NCBI RefSeq assembly: GCF_029953595.1
Contig: NZ_CP124535.1
Span: 310,001-374,000, forward strand
Direction of reading: 5' to 3'
DNA: 64,000 bases
Origin: Fuscovulum ytuae
GTDB taxonomy: Bacteria; Pseudomonadota; Alphaproteobacteria; Rhodobacterales; Rhodobacteraceae
The notes below the pieces were generated by a model that saw only the letters and a program-made list of their open reading frames with translations, searched no databases and was not told the origin of the DNA. Below are positions 7,913 through 16,242 of the stretch, piece by piece. The translations under genes and the position numbers were made by a program. How positions within the stretch are numbered: the first letter of the stretch is position 1; the number at the start of each line of letters is the position of its first letter.

Positions 7913-9331
7913 ATGACACCCCCCCTGATCCTTTGGTTCCGCCGCGACCTGCGGTTGGATGACCTGCCGATGCTGACCGCCGCCCTTGCCAGTGGTCAGC
8001 CCCTGATCCCGGTTTTCATCCTTGACCCAGAAACCGAAACCCTTGGTGCCGCGCCGAAATGGCGGCTTGGTCTGGGGCTAGAGGCCTTCTCCACCCGTCT
8101 GGCCGAGGCGGGATCCCGCCTGATCCTGCGGCGCGGCCCGGCCTTGGCGGTGCTTGAGGCGCTGGTGGCCGAAACCGGGGCGACGGGCGTTCTATGGTCG
8201 CGGCTTTACGATGCTGCCGCCAAGGCCCGCGATACGGCGGTGAAGGCCGCGCTAAAGGGGCAGGGCCTGCGCGCCGAAAGTTTCGCAGGCCACCTGATGC
8301 ACGAACCTTGGACGGTGCAGACGGGGCAGGGCGGGTTCTACCGCGTCTATACCCCCTATTGGCGGACGGTGCGCGGCATCCCCGTTGCGGCCCCCGATCC
8401 CGCGCCCGCCCGCCTGCCCGCGCCTGACCACTGGCCCGCCTCTGATCAAATCTCCGACTGGCGCATGGGGGCCGCAATGCGGCGCGGCGCGCCCGTCGTC
8501 GCCGCCCATATCCGGGTGGGGGAGGCCGCGGCCATGACCCGGCTCAACGATTTCCTCGCTGGCCCCATCGACCGCTACGCCAGCGCCCGAGACTTGCCCG
8601 CCGAACCCGGCACCTCGCGCCTGTCGGAAAACCTGACCTATGGCGAGATCGGCATCCGTCGCCTTTGGCACGCTGCCCTTGCCGCCTTCGAACAGGGCCA
8701 CGCCGGGGCCGAAACCTTCCTCAAGGAACTGGTCTGGCGCGAATTTTCCTATCACCTCCTCCACCACACCCCGCATATCGCGACCGGCAACTGGAAGGCC
8801 GAATGGGATGCCTTCCCATGGGCCACCACGGGCCCGCAACTGACCGCATGGCAACGCGGCCTGACCGGGGAACCCTTCGTCGATGCCGCCATGCGCGAAC
8901 TCTACGTCACAGGCACCATGCACAACCGGGGCCGGATGATCGTCGCCTCCTATCTGACCAAGCATCTGATGACGCATTGGAAGGCGGGCCTCGACTGGTT
9001 CGCCGATTGCCTTGTCGACTGGGACCCCGCCGCCAATGCGATGGGCTGGCAATGGGCAGCAGGTTCCGGCCCCGATGCCGCCCCCTATTTCCGCATCTTC
9101 AACCCCGCCACGCAGGTGGAAAAGTTCGACCCAAATGCCGCCTATCGCCGCCGCTTCATCGCCGAACTGTCCCGCAATCCCGGCGCCGAGGCGCGGGCCT
9201 TTTTCGACGCCGCCCCCCGGTCCTGGGGCCTCGATCCAACCCGTCCCTATCCGCGCCCGATCGTCGATCTGGCCGAAGGCCGTGCCCGCGCCCTTGCCGC
9301 CTATGCCGCGCGCGGCGGAGCCGAGGGGTAG
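7913..9331 (+). CDS. phr: deoxyribodipyrimidine photolyase (cryptochrome/photolyase family)
   Basis: The 472-residue protein has the N-terminal photolyase antenna fold (LILWFRRDLRLDDLPML). Its C-terminal FAD-binding domain carries the signature stretches RMIVASYLTKHLM, WDPAANAMGWQW and the phosphate-contact region near FNPATQVEKFDP. It repairs UV-induced pyrimidine dimers using blue light and FADH-. It heads a run with cfa, trgA and trgB and has a sigma-E-like promoter upstream, which suggests induction by singlet oxygen or photo-oxidative stress. Confidence 0.92.
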   Translation: MTPPLILWFRRDLRLDDLPMLTAALASGQPLIPVFILDPETETLGAAPKWRLGLGLEAFSTRLAEAGSRLILRRGPALAVLEALVAETGATGVLWSRLYDAAAKARDTAVKAALKGQGLRAESFAGHLMHEPWTVQTGQGGFYRVYTPYWRTVRGIPVAAPDPAPARLPAPDHWPASDQISDWRMGAAMRRGAPVVAAHIRVGEAAAMTRLNDFLAGPIDRYASARDLPAEPGTSRLSENLTYGEIGIRRLWHAALAAFEQGHAGAETFLKELVWREFSYHLLHHTPHIATGNWKAEWDAFPWATTGPQLTAWQRGLTGEPFVDAAMRELYVTGTMHNRGRMIVASYLTKHLMTHWKAGLDWFADCLVDWDPAANAMGWQWAAGSGPDAAPYFRIFNPATQVEKFDPNAAYRRRFIAELSRNPGAEARAFFDAAPRSWGLDPTRPYPRPIVDLAEGRARALAAYAARGGAEG

Positions 9332-9492
9332 GGCAGGGTGACGCAAGGGAAGCCTGCAACCACCGCGCGAACCGGCCGCGCCTTGGCCGCTTTCCCCTTG
9401 CCAATCCCTCGCAATCCCCCGCATGAAACCCTTGAGTGCGGGCACCGTATCTGGAACTGTGACGCGCAAAAAAGAAGAAACGTGGGGAGTCG

Positions 9493-10707
9493 ATGGACGT
9501 ACTGACCAGCATCAAGGGCCAATCCGGCCTGCCGCGCTATTTCGCCTCGGCCTTCGATGTGCTCAAAGGCATGGGCCGGGGGCGGCTGGATTTCGTCCTG
9601 CCCGACGGGCGGCGTTTCCGCGTCGATGCGCCCAAGCCGGGACCGGTGGGCGAGGTGGTGGTGCACAACCCTGACACCTTCGCCCGGCTGATCCGCGAAG
9701 GCGATCTGGGCTTTTGCGACGCTTACTTGGAAGGCTGGTGGTCCAGCCCCGATCTTCAGGCGCTCATGGACCTTGTCCAACTGCCCGAAAACGACCGCAT
9801 CAACGACGGTTTCCCCGGCATGGGCCTTCTGCGCCTGTACGAACGCATGCGCTTCTGGCTGCAATCCAACAGCAAGGGGCAGGCCAAGAAGAACATTTCC
9901 TACCACTACGATCTGGGCAACGATTTCTACCGCCTCTGGCTGGATGAAACGATGACCTATTCCAGCGCCATCTTCCACACCGGGCAAGAAAGCCTCGAGG
10001 CCGCGCAGACCGAGAAATACAAATCCATGGTCGATCAGATGGGCGCCAGCCCCGGCGATCATGTGCTCGAGATTGGCTGCGGCTGGGGCGGGTTCGCCGA
10101 ATATGCCGCGAAAGAGCGGGGGCTCAAAGTCACCGGCCTGACGATCAGCCGCGCACAATATGACTACGCCGTCGAACGCATGGCCCGCGCGGGCCTGTCG
10201 GATCGGGTCGAGATCAAGCTGCAAGATTACCGCGACGAACGCGGCCTTTACGACGGCATCGCCTCTATCGAAATGTTCGAAGCCGTGGGCGAACGCTATT
10301 GGCCCACCTATTTCAACACCCTGCGCGACCGTCTGAAACCCGGCAAGAACGCCACGCTGCAAATCATCACCATCGCCGACCGACGGTGGGAAGCCTATCG
10401 CCGCGGCGTCGATTTCATCCAGAAATACATCTTCCCCGGCGGCATGCTGCCCTCGCCCATGGCGCTGCGGGCCGAGGTGGAACGGGCAGGCCTCCGCGTC
10501 GCCCATTCCGTCGAATTCGGCGGCAGCTACAGCCAGACCCTGCGGCGCTGGCACGATACGTTCAACACCCGTTGGGACGAGGTGGCGAAGATGGGCTTCG
10601 ACGATCGCTTCCGCCGGATGTGGAACTTCTACCTCACCTCTTGCGCAGGTGCCTTTCAGGGCGGAAACTGTGACGTAACGCAGATCACCGTCACCCGCCC
10701 ACAGTGA
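9493..10707 (+). CDS. cfa: cyclopropane-fatty-acyl-phospholipid synthase
   Basis: The 404-residue protein has an N-terminal lipid-binding region and a C-terminal SAM methyltransferase domain. The glycine loop is VLEIGCGWGGFAEYAA (about residues 187-202). Other CFA signatures are ISYHYDLGNDFYRLWLDE, MTYSSAIF, SIEMFEAVGERYWPTYF and KYIFPGGMLPS. It adds a methylene from SAM across cis double bonds of membrane lipids. A desaturase gene elsewhere in the window (35.7 kb) could supply substrate. It lies 161 bases after phr and just ahead of trgA. Confidence 0.9.
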   Translation: MDVLTSIKGQSGLPRYFASAFDVLKGMGRGRLDFVLPDGRRFRVDAPKPGPVGEVVVHNPDTFARLIREGDLGFCDAYLEGWWSSPDLQALMDLVQLPENDRINDGFPGMGLLRLYERMRFWLQSNSKGQAKKNISYHYDLGNDFYRLWLDETMTYSSAIFHTGQESLEAAQTEKYKSMVDQMGASPGDHVLEIGCGWGGFAEYAAKERGLKVTGLTISRAQYDYAVERMARAGLSDRVEIKLQDYRDERGLYDGIASIEMFEAVGERYWPTYFNTLRDRLKPGKNATLQIITIADRRWEAYRRGVDFIQKYIFPGGMLPSPMALRAEVERAGLRVAHSVEFGGSYSQTLRRWHDTFNTRWDEVAKMGFDDRFRRMWNFYLTSCAGAFQGGNCDVTQITVTRPQ

Positions 10708-10717
10708 GACATCCGCC

Positions 10718-11158
10718 ATGCCCACCGCCGCGAAACTGGTAGCCGCGCTAAGTTTCGCCCTCCTTGCTTGGGTTGTCTGCATCGTGATCGAAGACCTGCT
10801 GCCCGAAGCGCAACGCGTGGGCCGCCTCTACCCTGTCTCCATCGCCATGGGGGCAATCTGCGGCTGGATGGTATCGGGTGCCGCCCCGCGCGGCACGATG
10901 ATCGAGGCCGCGATGACCGGCCTCAGAACTGCAACCATCACCACCATCTGCGCGATCTTGGCCTTTGCCACCGGCACCATGCTTGATGTCGCGATGCGCG
11001 GCCTCTATCGCGGCCCGATGGATGCCTTTCTCGACATCTTCAATGAATTCATTGATTTCGGCGGCATGATCCTGAATGCCCCTACACTCGCCACCATTGC
11101 CCTTGGCGGCCTCATCGCTGGCATGGTGACCGAGGCTGCGGGTCGGCGCTGGCGCTGA
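10718..11158 (+). CDS. trgA: TrgA-family membrane protein (tellurite resistance locus)
   Basis: The 146-residue protein is hydrophobic with about four predicted membrane segments: near residues 6-24, 36-52, 64-82 and 121-138. It matches what I know of TrgA from Rhodobacter sphaeroides, described in a locus for high-level tellurite resistance. The molecular role is unknown. It starts 10 bases after the cfa stop and is followed after 25 bases by trgB, so the three are probably co-transcribed. Confidence 0.75.
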   Translation: MPTAAKLVAALSFALLAWVVCIVIEDLLPEAQRVGRLYPVSIAMGAICGWMVSGAAPRGTMIEAAMTGLRTATITTICAILAFATGTMLDVAMRGLYRGPMDAFLDIFNEFIDFGGMILNAPTLATIALGGLIAGMVTEAAGRRWR

Positions 11159-11183
11159 CACGAACCGGGACGGGGGCAAAGCG

Positions 11184-12308
11184 ATGCGCTTCTTCTTCTA
11201 CGGCACCCTGTGCCACCCGCCGCTTCTGGCCGCCGTTCTGGGCCGGGACGCCGCCACCATGCCCGCAAGGCTGGCCGATCACGCCGTCCATTGGGCCGAA
11301 GGCGGGGCCTTCCCCCTCATCCATCCCGTTGCGGGGGCGATGGCCGAAGGCGTCCTCCTCGACACCCTCTCGCAGGATGAGGTGGCCCGCCTCGATTTCT
11401 ACGAAGGCGGCTTTCGCTATGACGCCGTGGACCGGGTCATCGACACGCCCGAAGGCCCCACAACCGCACGGGTCTATCTGCCCCAACCCGGCCATTGGCA
11501 CCCCGCCGAAGCTTGGCATCTGCCGGACTGGGTCGCCCGCTACGGGGCCGAGGTCGTGGCCACAGCAAGCGATTTCATGGCGCTGATGGGCCAAGTGCCG
11601 CCGTCTGCCGTCGCCGTCCGTTATGGCGCGATGCTCACCCGCGGTGCGGCGCGGGTGCGTGCCGCCGCCCCCCAAGCCGCCAGCCTGCGCCATCCCGGCG
11701 GGGCAGGGGAGGTGGCGGTGGACCACCGCCAGACCCCCTATGCCCGCTTCTTCGCGGTCGAGGAGTGGCGTCTCGCATGGCGGCAATTCTCAGGTCAGAT
11801 GGGCGCGCCGCAGGATCGCGCAGTCTTCGTCATGGCCGATGCGGTCACCGTCCTGCCCTATGATCCGATCCGCGACCGCGTGCTTCTCGTTGAACAATTC
11901 CGCCCCGGCCCTTTCGCGCGCGGCGATCAGGCGGCTTGGCAGCTTGAGGCGATTGCAGGCCGCATCGACCCCGGCGAAACCCCGGAACAGGCCGCCCGGC
12001 GCGAGGCGGTGGAAGAAGCAGGTCTCACCCTCGGCCCAATTCTGCCCGTCGCCGAATATTATCCCAGCCCCGGCGCGGTCAGCGAATACCTCTATTCCTA
12101 TGTCGCCCTGACCGATCTGCCCGATGGCAGCGCTGGCATCTTCGGCGCGGCGGAAGAGGCCGAGGATATCCGGGGCCACCTCATCTCCTTCGACCGGATG
12201 ATGGACCTCGTCGCCACGGGCGAAGTCACCAATGGCCCCATGCTCCTCACCGCGCTGTGGCTGCAACGCGAACGCCCCCGACTGCGGGCCGAGGCGCTCG
12301 CCCCCTGA
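11184..12308 (+). CDS. trgB: TrgB: gamma-glutamylcyclotransferase-like domain fused to a NUDIX hydrolase
   Basis: The 374-residue protein has two domains. Residues 1 to about 130 form a gamma-glutamylcyclotransferase-like fold (MRFFFYGTLCHPPLLAAVLG). Residues from about 185 on form an ADP-ribose-pyrophosphatase-type NUDIX domain. Its Nudix box at residues 259-281 fits G-x5-E-x7-REUxEExGU exactly, with GRIDPGE followed by REAVEEAGL. Family members cleave nucleoside diphosphate sugars such as ADP-ribose. In Rhodobacter it is linked to tellurite resistance. The trgA-trgB order is conserved with that locus. Confidence 0.82.
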   Translation: MRFFFYGTLCHPPLLAAVLGRDAATMPARLADHAVHWAEGGAFPLIHPVAGAMAEGVLLDTLSQDEVARLDFYEGGFRYDAVDRVIDTPEGPTTARVYLPQPGHWHPAEAWHLPDWVARYGAEVVATASDFMALMGQVPPSAVAVRYGAMLTRGAARVRAAAPQAASLRHPGGAGEVAVDHRQTPYARFFAVEEWRLAWRQFSGQMGAPQDRAVFVMADAVTVLPYDPIRDRVLLVEQFRPGPFARGDQAAWQLEAIAGRIDPGETPEQAARREAVEEAGLTLGPILPVAEYYPSPGAVSEYLYSYVALTDLPDGSAGIFGAAEEAEDIRGHLISFDRMMDLVATGEVTNGPMLLTALWLQRERPRLRAEALAP

Positions 12309-12489
12309 CACCTTTCCAAACGCGCGCGTGCCCCGGCCCCCACTCCCGGGCCTTGCGGGCGTCCCGAGCCAAAGCCTATGCGAACCGCCCCCGGTTCTGC
12401 CCAAGCCTTCCGGCAAGTGAGAAGCGCCGCCCCCCACATCGGACTTGCGTTAACCTTAACGCCGCCCTGCGCCACCGCCCGCTGCGTGC

Positions 12490-12545
12490 CCACAGTTTGC
12501 TGCACAAAACCCGGCACAGAACAGGGCACAGCCGATATCGGCCAA
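12490..12545 (+). repeat. direct repeat copy 1, left border of the carbohydrate regulon
   Basis: These 56 bases match 27112-27167 in the same orientation at 52 of 56 positions, with the first 29 bases identical. The repeat begins CCACAGTTTGCTGCACAAAA. Four CACA-containing units follow at a 12-base period (12490, 12502, 12514, 12526). Weaker similarity continues about 19 bases upstream. It lies in the 266-base gap between the convergent ends of trgB and a Gfo/Idh gene, which holds no supported gene. Confidence 0.9.
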
Positions 12546-12574
12546 GCCCTTGATCTGTCGTCAGATTAACGCCC

Positions 12575-13750
12575 TTACAGCGCCAGCGTCACCCAAGCCC
12601 CGTTGCGTTTGGAGGACCGCACGCAGGCATCGACAAAGGCCACGCCCTCCACGCCCTCTTTCAGGCCGGGGAAAGTGACCGCCGGGTCAACCGCGCCCCC
12701 CTCACGCCGGGCAAGGATCGCGCGCGCGGCTTCGGCGTAAATATTGGCAAAACCTTCCAAATATCCCTCCGGATGCCCCGGCGGCACACGCGTCACGCGC
12801 CCCGCCTCTGGCCCCGATCCGGCCCCGCCCCGCGTGATGCGATATTTCGGCTGGTTCAACGGGCCGACCCATAGGTAATTCGGGTCCTCCTGCGCCCATT
12901 CGATCCCGGCCTTCGTGCCGTAAACCCTTAGCCGCAAACCATTTTCGCAGCCCGACGCCACTTGCGAACACCACAGCATCCCTCGCGCACCACCCTTGTA
13001 GCGCAGCATCACATGCCCGTTGTCATCCACCCGTCGCCCCGGCACAAAGCTTTGCAGATCGGCGGCAAGGCTCTCCACCTCCAGCCCCGTCACAAAGCCC
13101 GCAAGGTTGAAGGCATGGGTGCCGATATCCCCCGTCGCCCCCCCGGCCCCCGTCCGCGCCGGGTCCGTCCGCCAATCGGCCTGCTTTTGTCCCGTGTTTT
13201 CAATGGGTTCCGCCAGCCAATCCTGCGCGTATTCCACCTGAACGACCCGGATTTCCCCCAGATCGCCATTCCGCACCATCGCCGCCGCCTGCCGGATCAT
13301 CGGATAACCGGTGTAGTTATGCGTCAGCGCAAAGACCACCCCGGACGCCTCGGCAGCCTTGGCCAACCGCTTCGCCTCAGGCAGCGTTGCGGTCAGTGGC
13401 TTGTCGCAGATCACATGAATACCCCGCCGCAGGAATTGCAGCGCCACGGGGGCATGCATGTGGTTGGGCGTGACAATCGCCACTGCCTCGATCCCGTCCT
13501 TGCGCCGCGCCTCGCGCGCGGCCATTTCGGCAAAGCTGGCATAGGTCCGCTTGGGGTCCACCCCAAGGTCCGCCCCCGATGCCATGCTCTTTTCTGCGCT
13601 AGATGAAAAACACCCCGCAACCAGTTCATATTGATCATCAATCCGTGCCGCGATGCGGTGAACTGCGCCGATGAAAGCGTCGCGCCCGCCCCCCACCATA
13701 CCCAGCCGGATGCGCGGTGCCCGCGCCACATGTGCCCCTGTGATGGCCAT
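12575..13750 (-). CDS. Gfo/Idh/MocA-family NAD(P)-dependent oxidoreductase
   Basis: The 391-residue protein has an N-terminal Rossmann fold (IRLGMVGGGRDAFIGAVHR), the family motif CDKPLT near residue 117, and a C-terminal alpha/beta domain with the H-x-x-x-D/H-type region. The family oxidises sugar or cyclitol hydroxyls using NAD(P). It lies 11 bases after the TIM-barrel isomerase gene in a minus-strand operon headed by a LacI repressor. The substrate is unknown; partner enzymes point to an oligosaccharide-derived sugar. Confidence 0.87.
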   Translation of the reverse strand: MAITGAHVARAPRIRLGMVGGGRDAFIGAVHRIAARIDDQYELVAGCFSSSAEKSMASGADLGVDPKRTYASFAEMAAREARRKDGIEAVAIVTPNHMHAPVALQFLRRGIHVICDKPLTATLPEAKRLAKAAEASGVVFALTHNYTGYPMIRQAAAMVRNGDLGEIRVVQVEYAQDWLAEPIENTGQKQADWRTDPARTGAGGATGDIGTHAFNLAGFVTGLEVESLAADLQSFVPGRRVDDNGHVMLRYKGGARGMLWCSQVASGCENGLRLRVYGTKAGIEWAQEDPNYLWVGPLNQPKYRITRGGAGSGPEAGRVTRVPPGHPEGYLEGFANIYAEAARAILARREGGAVDPAVTFPGLKEGVEGVAFVDACVRSSKRNGAWVTLAL

Positions 13751-13761
13751 GATCTTTCCCC

Positions 13762-14817
13762 CTATTCCAATCCCAGCATCCGCCGGTTCGCAGCCCTGTC
13801 CGTCCCCGCATCCGCGAAATCGTCAAAGGCCTTTTCCGTCACCCGGATGATGTGGTTGCGCACGAATTCCGCCCCTTCTCGCGCCCCGTCTTCGGGATGT
13901 TTCAGGCAGCATTCCCATTCCACCACCGCCCAACCGTCGAACCCGTATTGCGTCAGCTTGGAGAAGATGCCGACGAAATCCGCCTGCCCATCGCCGGGGC
14001 TGCGGAAACGGCCCGCCCGGTTGACCCAAGACTGATAGCCGCCATAGACACCCTGCCGGCCCGTGGGATTCAACTCGGCATCCTTGACGTGGAACATTCG
14101 GATGCGGTCGTGGTAGATGTCGATATGTTCAAGGTAATCAAGATGTTGCAGAACGTAGTGGCTGGGATCATACAGCATGCAGGCCCGTGCATGCCCCCCT
14201 ACGCGGTCAAGGAACATCTCATAGCTTACCCCGTCATGCAGGTCTTCGCCGGGGTGGATTTCATAGCAGACATCGACCCCCATCTCTTCGGCATGGTCAA
14301 GGATGGGCCGCCAGCGGCGGGCAAGCTCGTCAAAGGCCTCTTCGATCAGCCCGGCAGGGCGCTGTGGCCAAGGATAGACATAGGGCCAGGCCAAGGCGCC
14401 GGAAAAAGTGGCATGGGCCGATATCCCAAGGTTGCGGCTGGCGGTCAGCGCCTTCTTGACCTGATCCACAGCCCACTCCGCCCGCGCCTTTGGATTGCCG
14501 CGCACGGCGGGGGCAGCAAAGCCGTCAAAGGCCGCATCATAGGCGGGGTGAACGGCCACCAACTGGCCCTGCAAATGCGTCGAAAGTTCGGTCACCGCGA
14601 CCCCCGCCTCGGCCGCAACGCCTTTGATCTCGTCGCAGTAATCCTTTGATGCGGCGGCCTTTTCCAGATCGAACAGCCGCCCGTCCCAACTGGGCACCTG
14701 CACGCCCACATAGCCGCAATCGGCGGCCCAGCGGGTGATCGACTTCCACGAATTGAACGGCGCCGCATCACCTGCGAATTGCGCAAGGAACAGGGCAGGG
14801 CCCTTGATCGTCTTCAT
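13762..14817 (-). CDS. sugar phosphate isomerase/epimerase-like TIM-barrel protein
   Basis: The 351-residue protein is an AP-endonuclease-2-like TIM barrel. Likely metal ligands are the glutamate in YEIHPGEDLHDG, the aspartate and histidine in YDPSHY, the histidine in FHVKDAE and the glutamate in VVEWEC. Related enzymes epimerise or dehydrate keto-sugars and keto-inositols; some take part in oxidative glycoside cleavage with Gfo/Idh partners. The neighbouring Gfo/Idh gene supports a coupled step. It has no signal peptide, so it acts in the cytoplasm. Confidence 0.85.
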   Translation of the reverse strand: MKTIKGPALFLAQFAGDAAPFNSWKSITRWAADCGYVGVQVPSWDGRLFDLEKAAASKDYCDEIKGVAAEAGVAVTELSTHLQGQLVAVHPAYDAAFDGFAAPAVRGNPKARAEWAVDQVKKALTASRNLGISAHATFSGALAWPYVYPWPQRPAGLIEEAFDELARRWRPILDHAEEMGVDVCYEIHPGEDLHDGVSYEMFLDRVGGHARACMLYDPSHYVLQHLDYLEHIDIYHDRIRMFHVKDAELNPTGRQGVYGGYQSWVNRAGRFRSPGDGQADFVGIFSKLTQYGFDGWAVVEWECCLKHPEDGAREGAEFVRNHIIRVTEKAFDDFADAGTDRAANRRMLGLE

Positions 14818-14854
14818 TGCTTTCCTCCTCCCATTTTATCCGTCCCGTCTTCTG

Positions 14855-15895
14855 TCACAGCCCCTCGGTTGCGGCGGGCGCGTCAAGGTATTGCGCCCGC
14901 TCCGGTGGTCTGCGTTCGATCGCGTCGATGATGGCCTTGGCAAGGAAATGTCCCGCCCGCGACACATCCTCGCGCAGCACGATCAGATCACTGCGAAAGC
15001 GATGCAGAAAGGGGATCGCCTCCTTGCCTACCCCATCGAAATCCCGGCCCAGAACGGCCCCCGTCCGCTCGGCCCCATGGACCGACGCCATGGTCGCCGT
15101 CGTCGATCCCAGCACAAGGCCATCGGGCGGATTGGGCGCGCGGAACCGCGCCTCGATCGCCACCTCGATCTGATGGCCCGGTGAATCCGACGTGATCCCT
15201 TCGGCCACCTCGAAGGTCAGGCCAAGCCGCGCCGCCTCGTCCGAAAACCCGGTCAGCATGTGACGCCCATAGGAATGCGCGCGCGGCGGGGCCACGATCA
15301 AAAGACGCCTGCGCCCCCGCGCATGCAGGATGCGCACGGCCTGCCGCCCATAGGCCTCGTTGTCATAGTCGAAATAGGGATGGTCGATCCCCATATCTGT
15401 CCGCCCATGGGTGGCATAGGGAAAGCCGCGATCCTGCATGTAACGGATGCGCGGATCGTCGGGCCGGGTCTGGTTCAGGATCACCCCATCCGCCGACCCT
15501 GTCTCGACGATATAGCGGATCGGGGTCATCGGGTCCTCGTCTGGGAAGAAGGGCATCACCACCAGATGATAGGATGTTCCCTTCAAGGTCCGCGCGATGG
15601 AATACAAAAGTTGCGAGGTGTGGTTCATCACATCGGCCTCGGCCGAAAGGACCAGCGCGATCACATTGGTCTTTCCCGTCCGCAAGCGCACGCCGGCCCG
15701 GTTGGGGCGGTATCCCAGTTGCGTCGCCGTTTCGCGCACCCGCCGCTTCGTCTCTTCGGCGATATCGGGCGCATCTTTCAGGGCACGGCTGACCGTTGCC
15801 ACGGCAAGCCCTGTCGCCGCCGCCACGGTCTTAAGCGTGGGTCGCTCGTCAGCCTGGGGCAGGGAGCCATCGGGAATGAGGGTCGAATCTGTCAT
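14855..15895 (-). CDS. LacI-family transcriptional repressor of the carbohydrate regulon
   Basis: The 346-residue protein has an N-terminal LacI helix-turn-helix at about residues 19-40 (LKTVAAATGLAVATVSRAL), the hinge-like stretch LGYRPNRAGVRLRTGKT, and a periplasmic-binding-protein-like effector domain. It is transcribed divergently from the sugar-binding protein gene. Two LacI-type palindromes stand in the shared upstream region at 16192 and 16213. It probably represses both arms until an imported sugar binds. The inducer is unknown. Confidence 0.9.
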   Translation of the reverse strand: MTDSTLIPDGSLPQADERPTLKTVAAATGLAVATVSRALKDAPDIAEETKRRVRETATQLGYRPNRAGVRLRTGKTNVIALVLSAEADVMNHTSQLLYSIARTLKGTSYHLVVMPFFPDEDPMTPIRYIVETGSADGVILNQTRPDDPRIRYMQDRGFPYATHGRTDMGIDHPYFDYDNEAYGRQAVRILHARGRRRLLIVAPPRAHSYGRHMLTGFSDEAARLGLTFEVAEGITSDSPGHQIEVAIEARFRAPNPPDGLVLGSTTATMASVHGAERTGAVLGRDFDGVGKEAIPFLHRFRSDLIVLREDVSRAGHFLAKAIIDAIERRPPERAQYLDAPAATEGL

Positions 15896-16178
15896 TCATC
15901 CTGCCCTTTGCGCCGCGCCGCAGAAGCGATCCGCTGCGCTGCCGCGCGCCTGCCCGTCCGCTTTCCCCGAATCATTTCCTCCCCCGCGCCTGCATCCGGC
16001 AACCGGGTCCCCAAGGCCCCGACGCAGCCGCGCGAAAAACCCTTGAAGGGCCTGCATTTGGCTCTGCGCGCCATGGTCGCGGATAGGACGGAGGGGCATT
16101 GGAAAACGGGGTCTGCCGGGGATCGGACTCACCCGTATTTGACCTTGGCTCGGATGCCGCCACAAGCGAAATGATTTC

Positions 16179-16206
16179 TTGATCGGTGAAACTATAACGT
16201 TATAGA
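16179..16206 (+). promoter_or_regulatory. candidate promoter of the sugar ABC transporter operon
   Basis: TTGATC at 16179-16184 and TATAGA at 16201-16206 are 16 bases apart, about 37 bases before the start codon of the binding protein. The first LacI operator overlaps the -10 element. The rest of the 347-base gap between the lacI-type gene and this gene holds no supported gene. Confidence 0.45.
16192..16205. promoter_or_regulatory. LacI-type operator 1
   Basis: CTATAACGTTATAG is a perfect 14-base palindrome with a central CG, the usual form of a LacI-family site. It overlaps the candidate -10 region between the divergent repressor and binding-protein genes. Confidence 0.75.
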
Positions 16207-16212
16207 AAACAC

Positions 16213-16226
16213 CTATAACGATTTAG
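16213..16226. promoter_or_regulatory. LacI-type operator 2
   Basis: CTATAACGATTTAG matches operator 1 at 12 of 14 positions and starts exactly 21 bases after it, which is two helical turns. It lies just upstream of the ribosome binding site of the binding-protein gene. Confidence 0.65.
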
Positions 16227-16242
16227 AAACTGGGAGGAACCT

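Noticed and set aside
9431-9453. Heat-shock-type promoter before cfa
   Set aside because: CTTGAG is present, but no -10 element lies at an acceptable distance.
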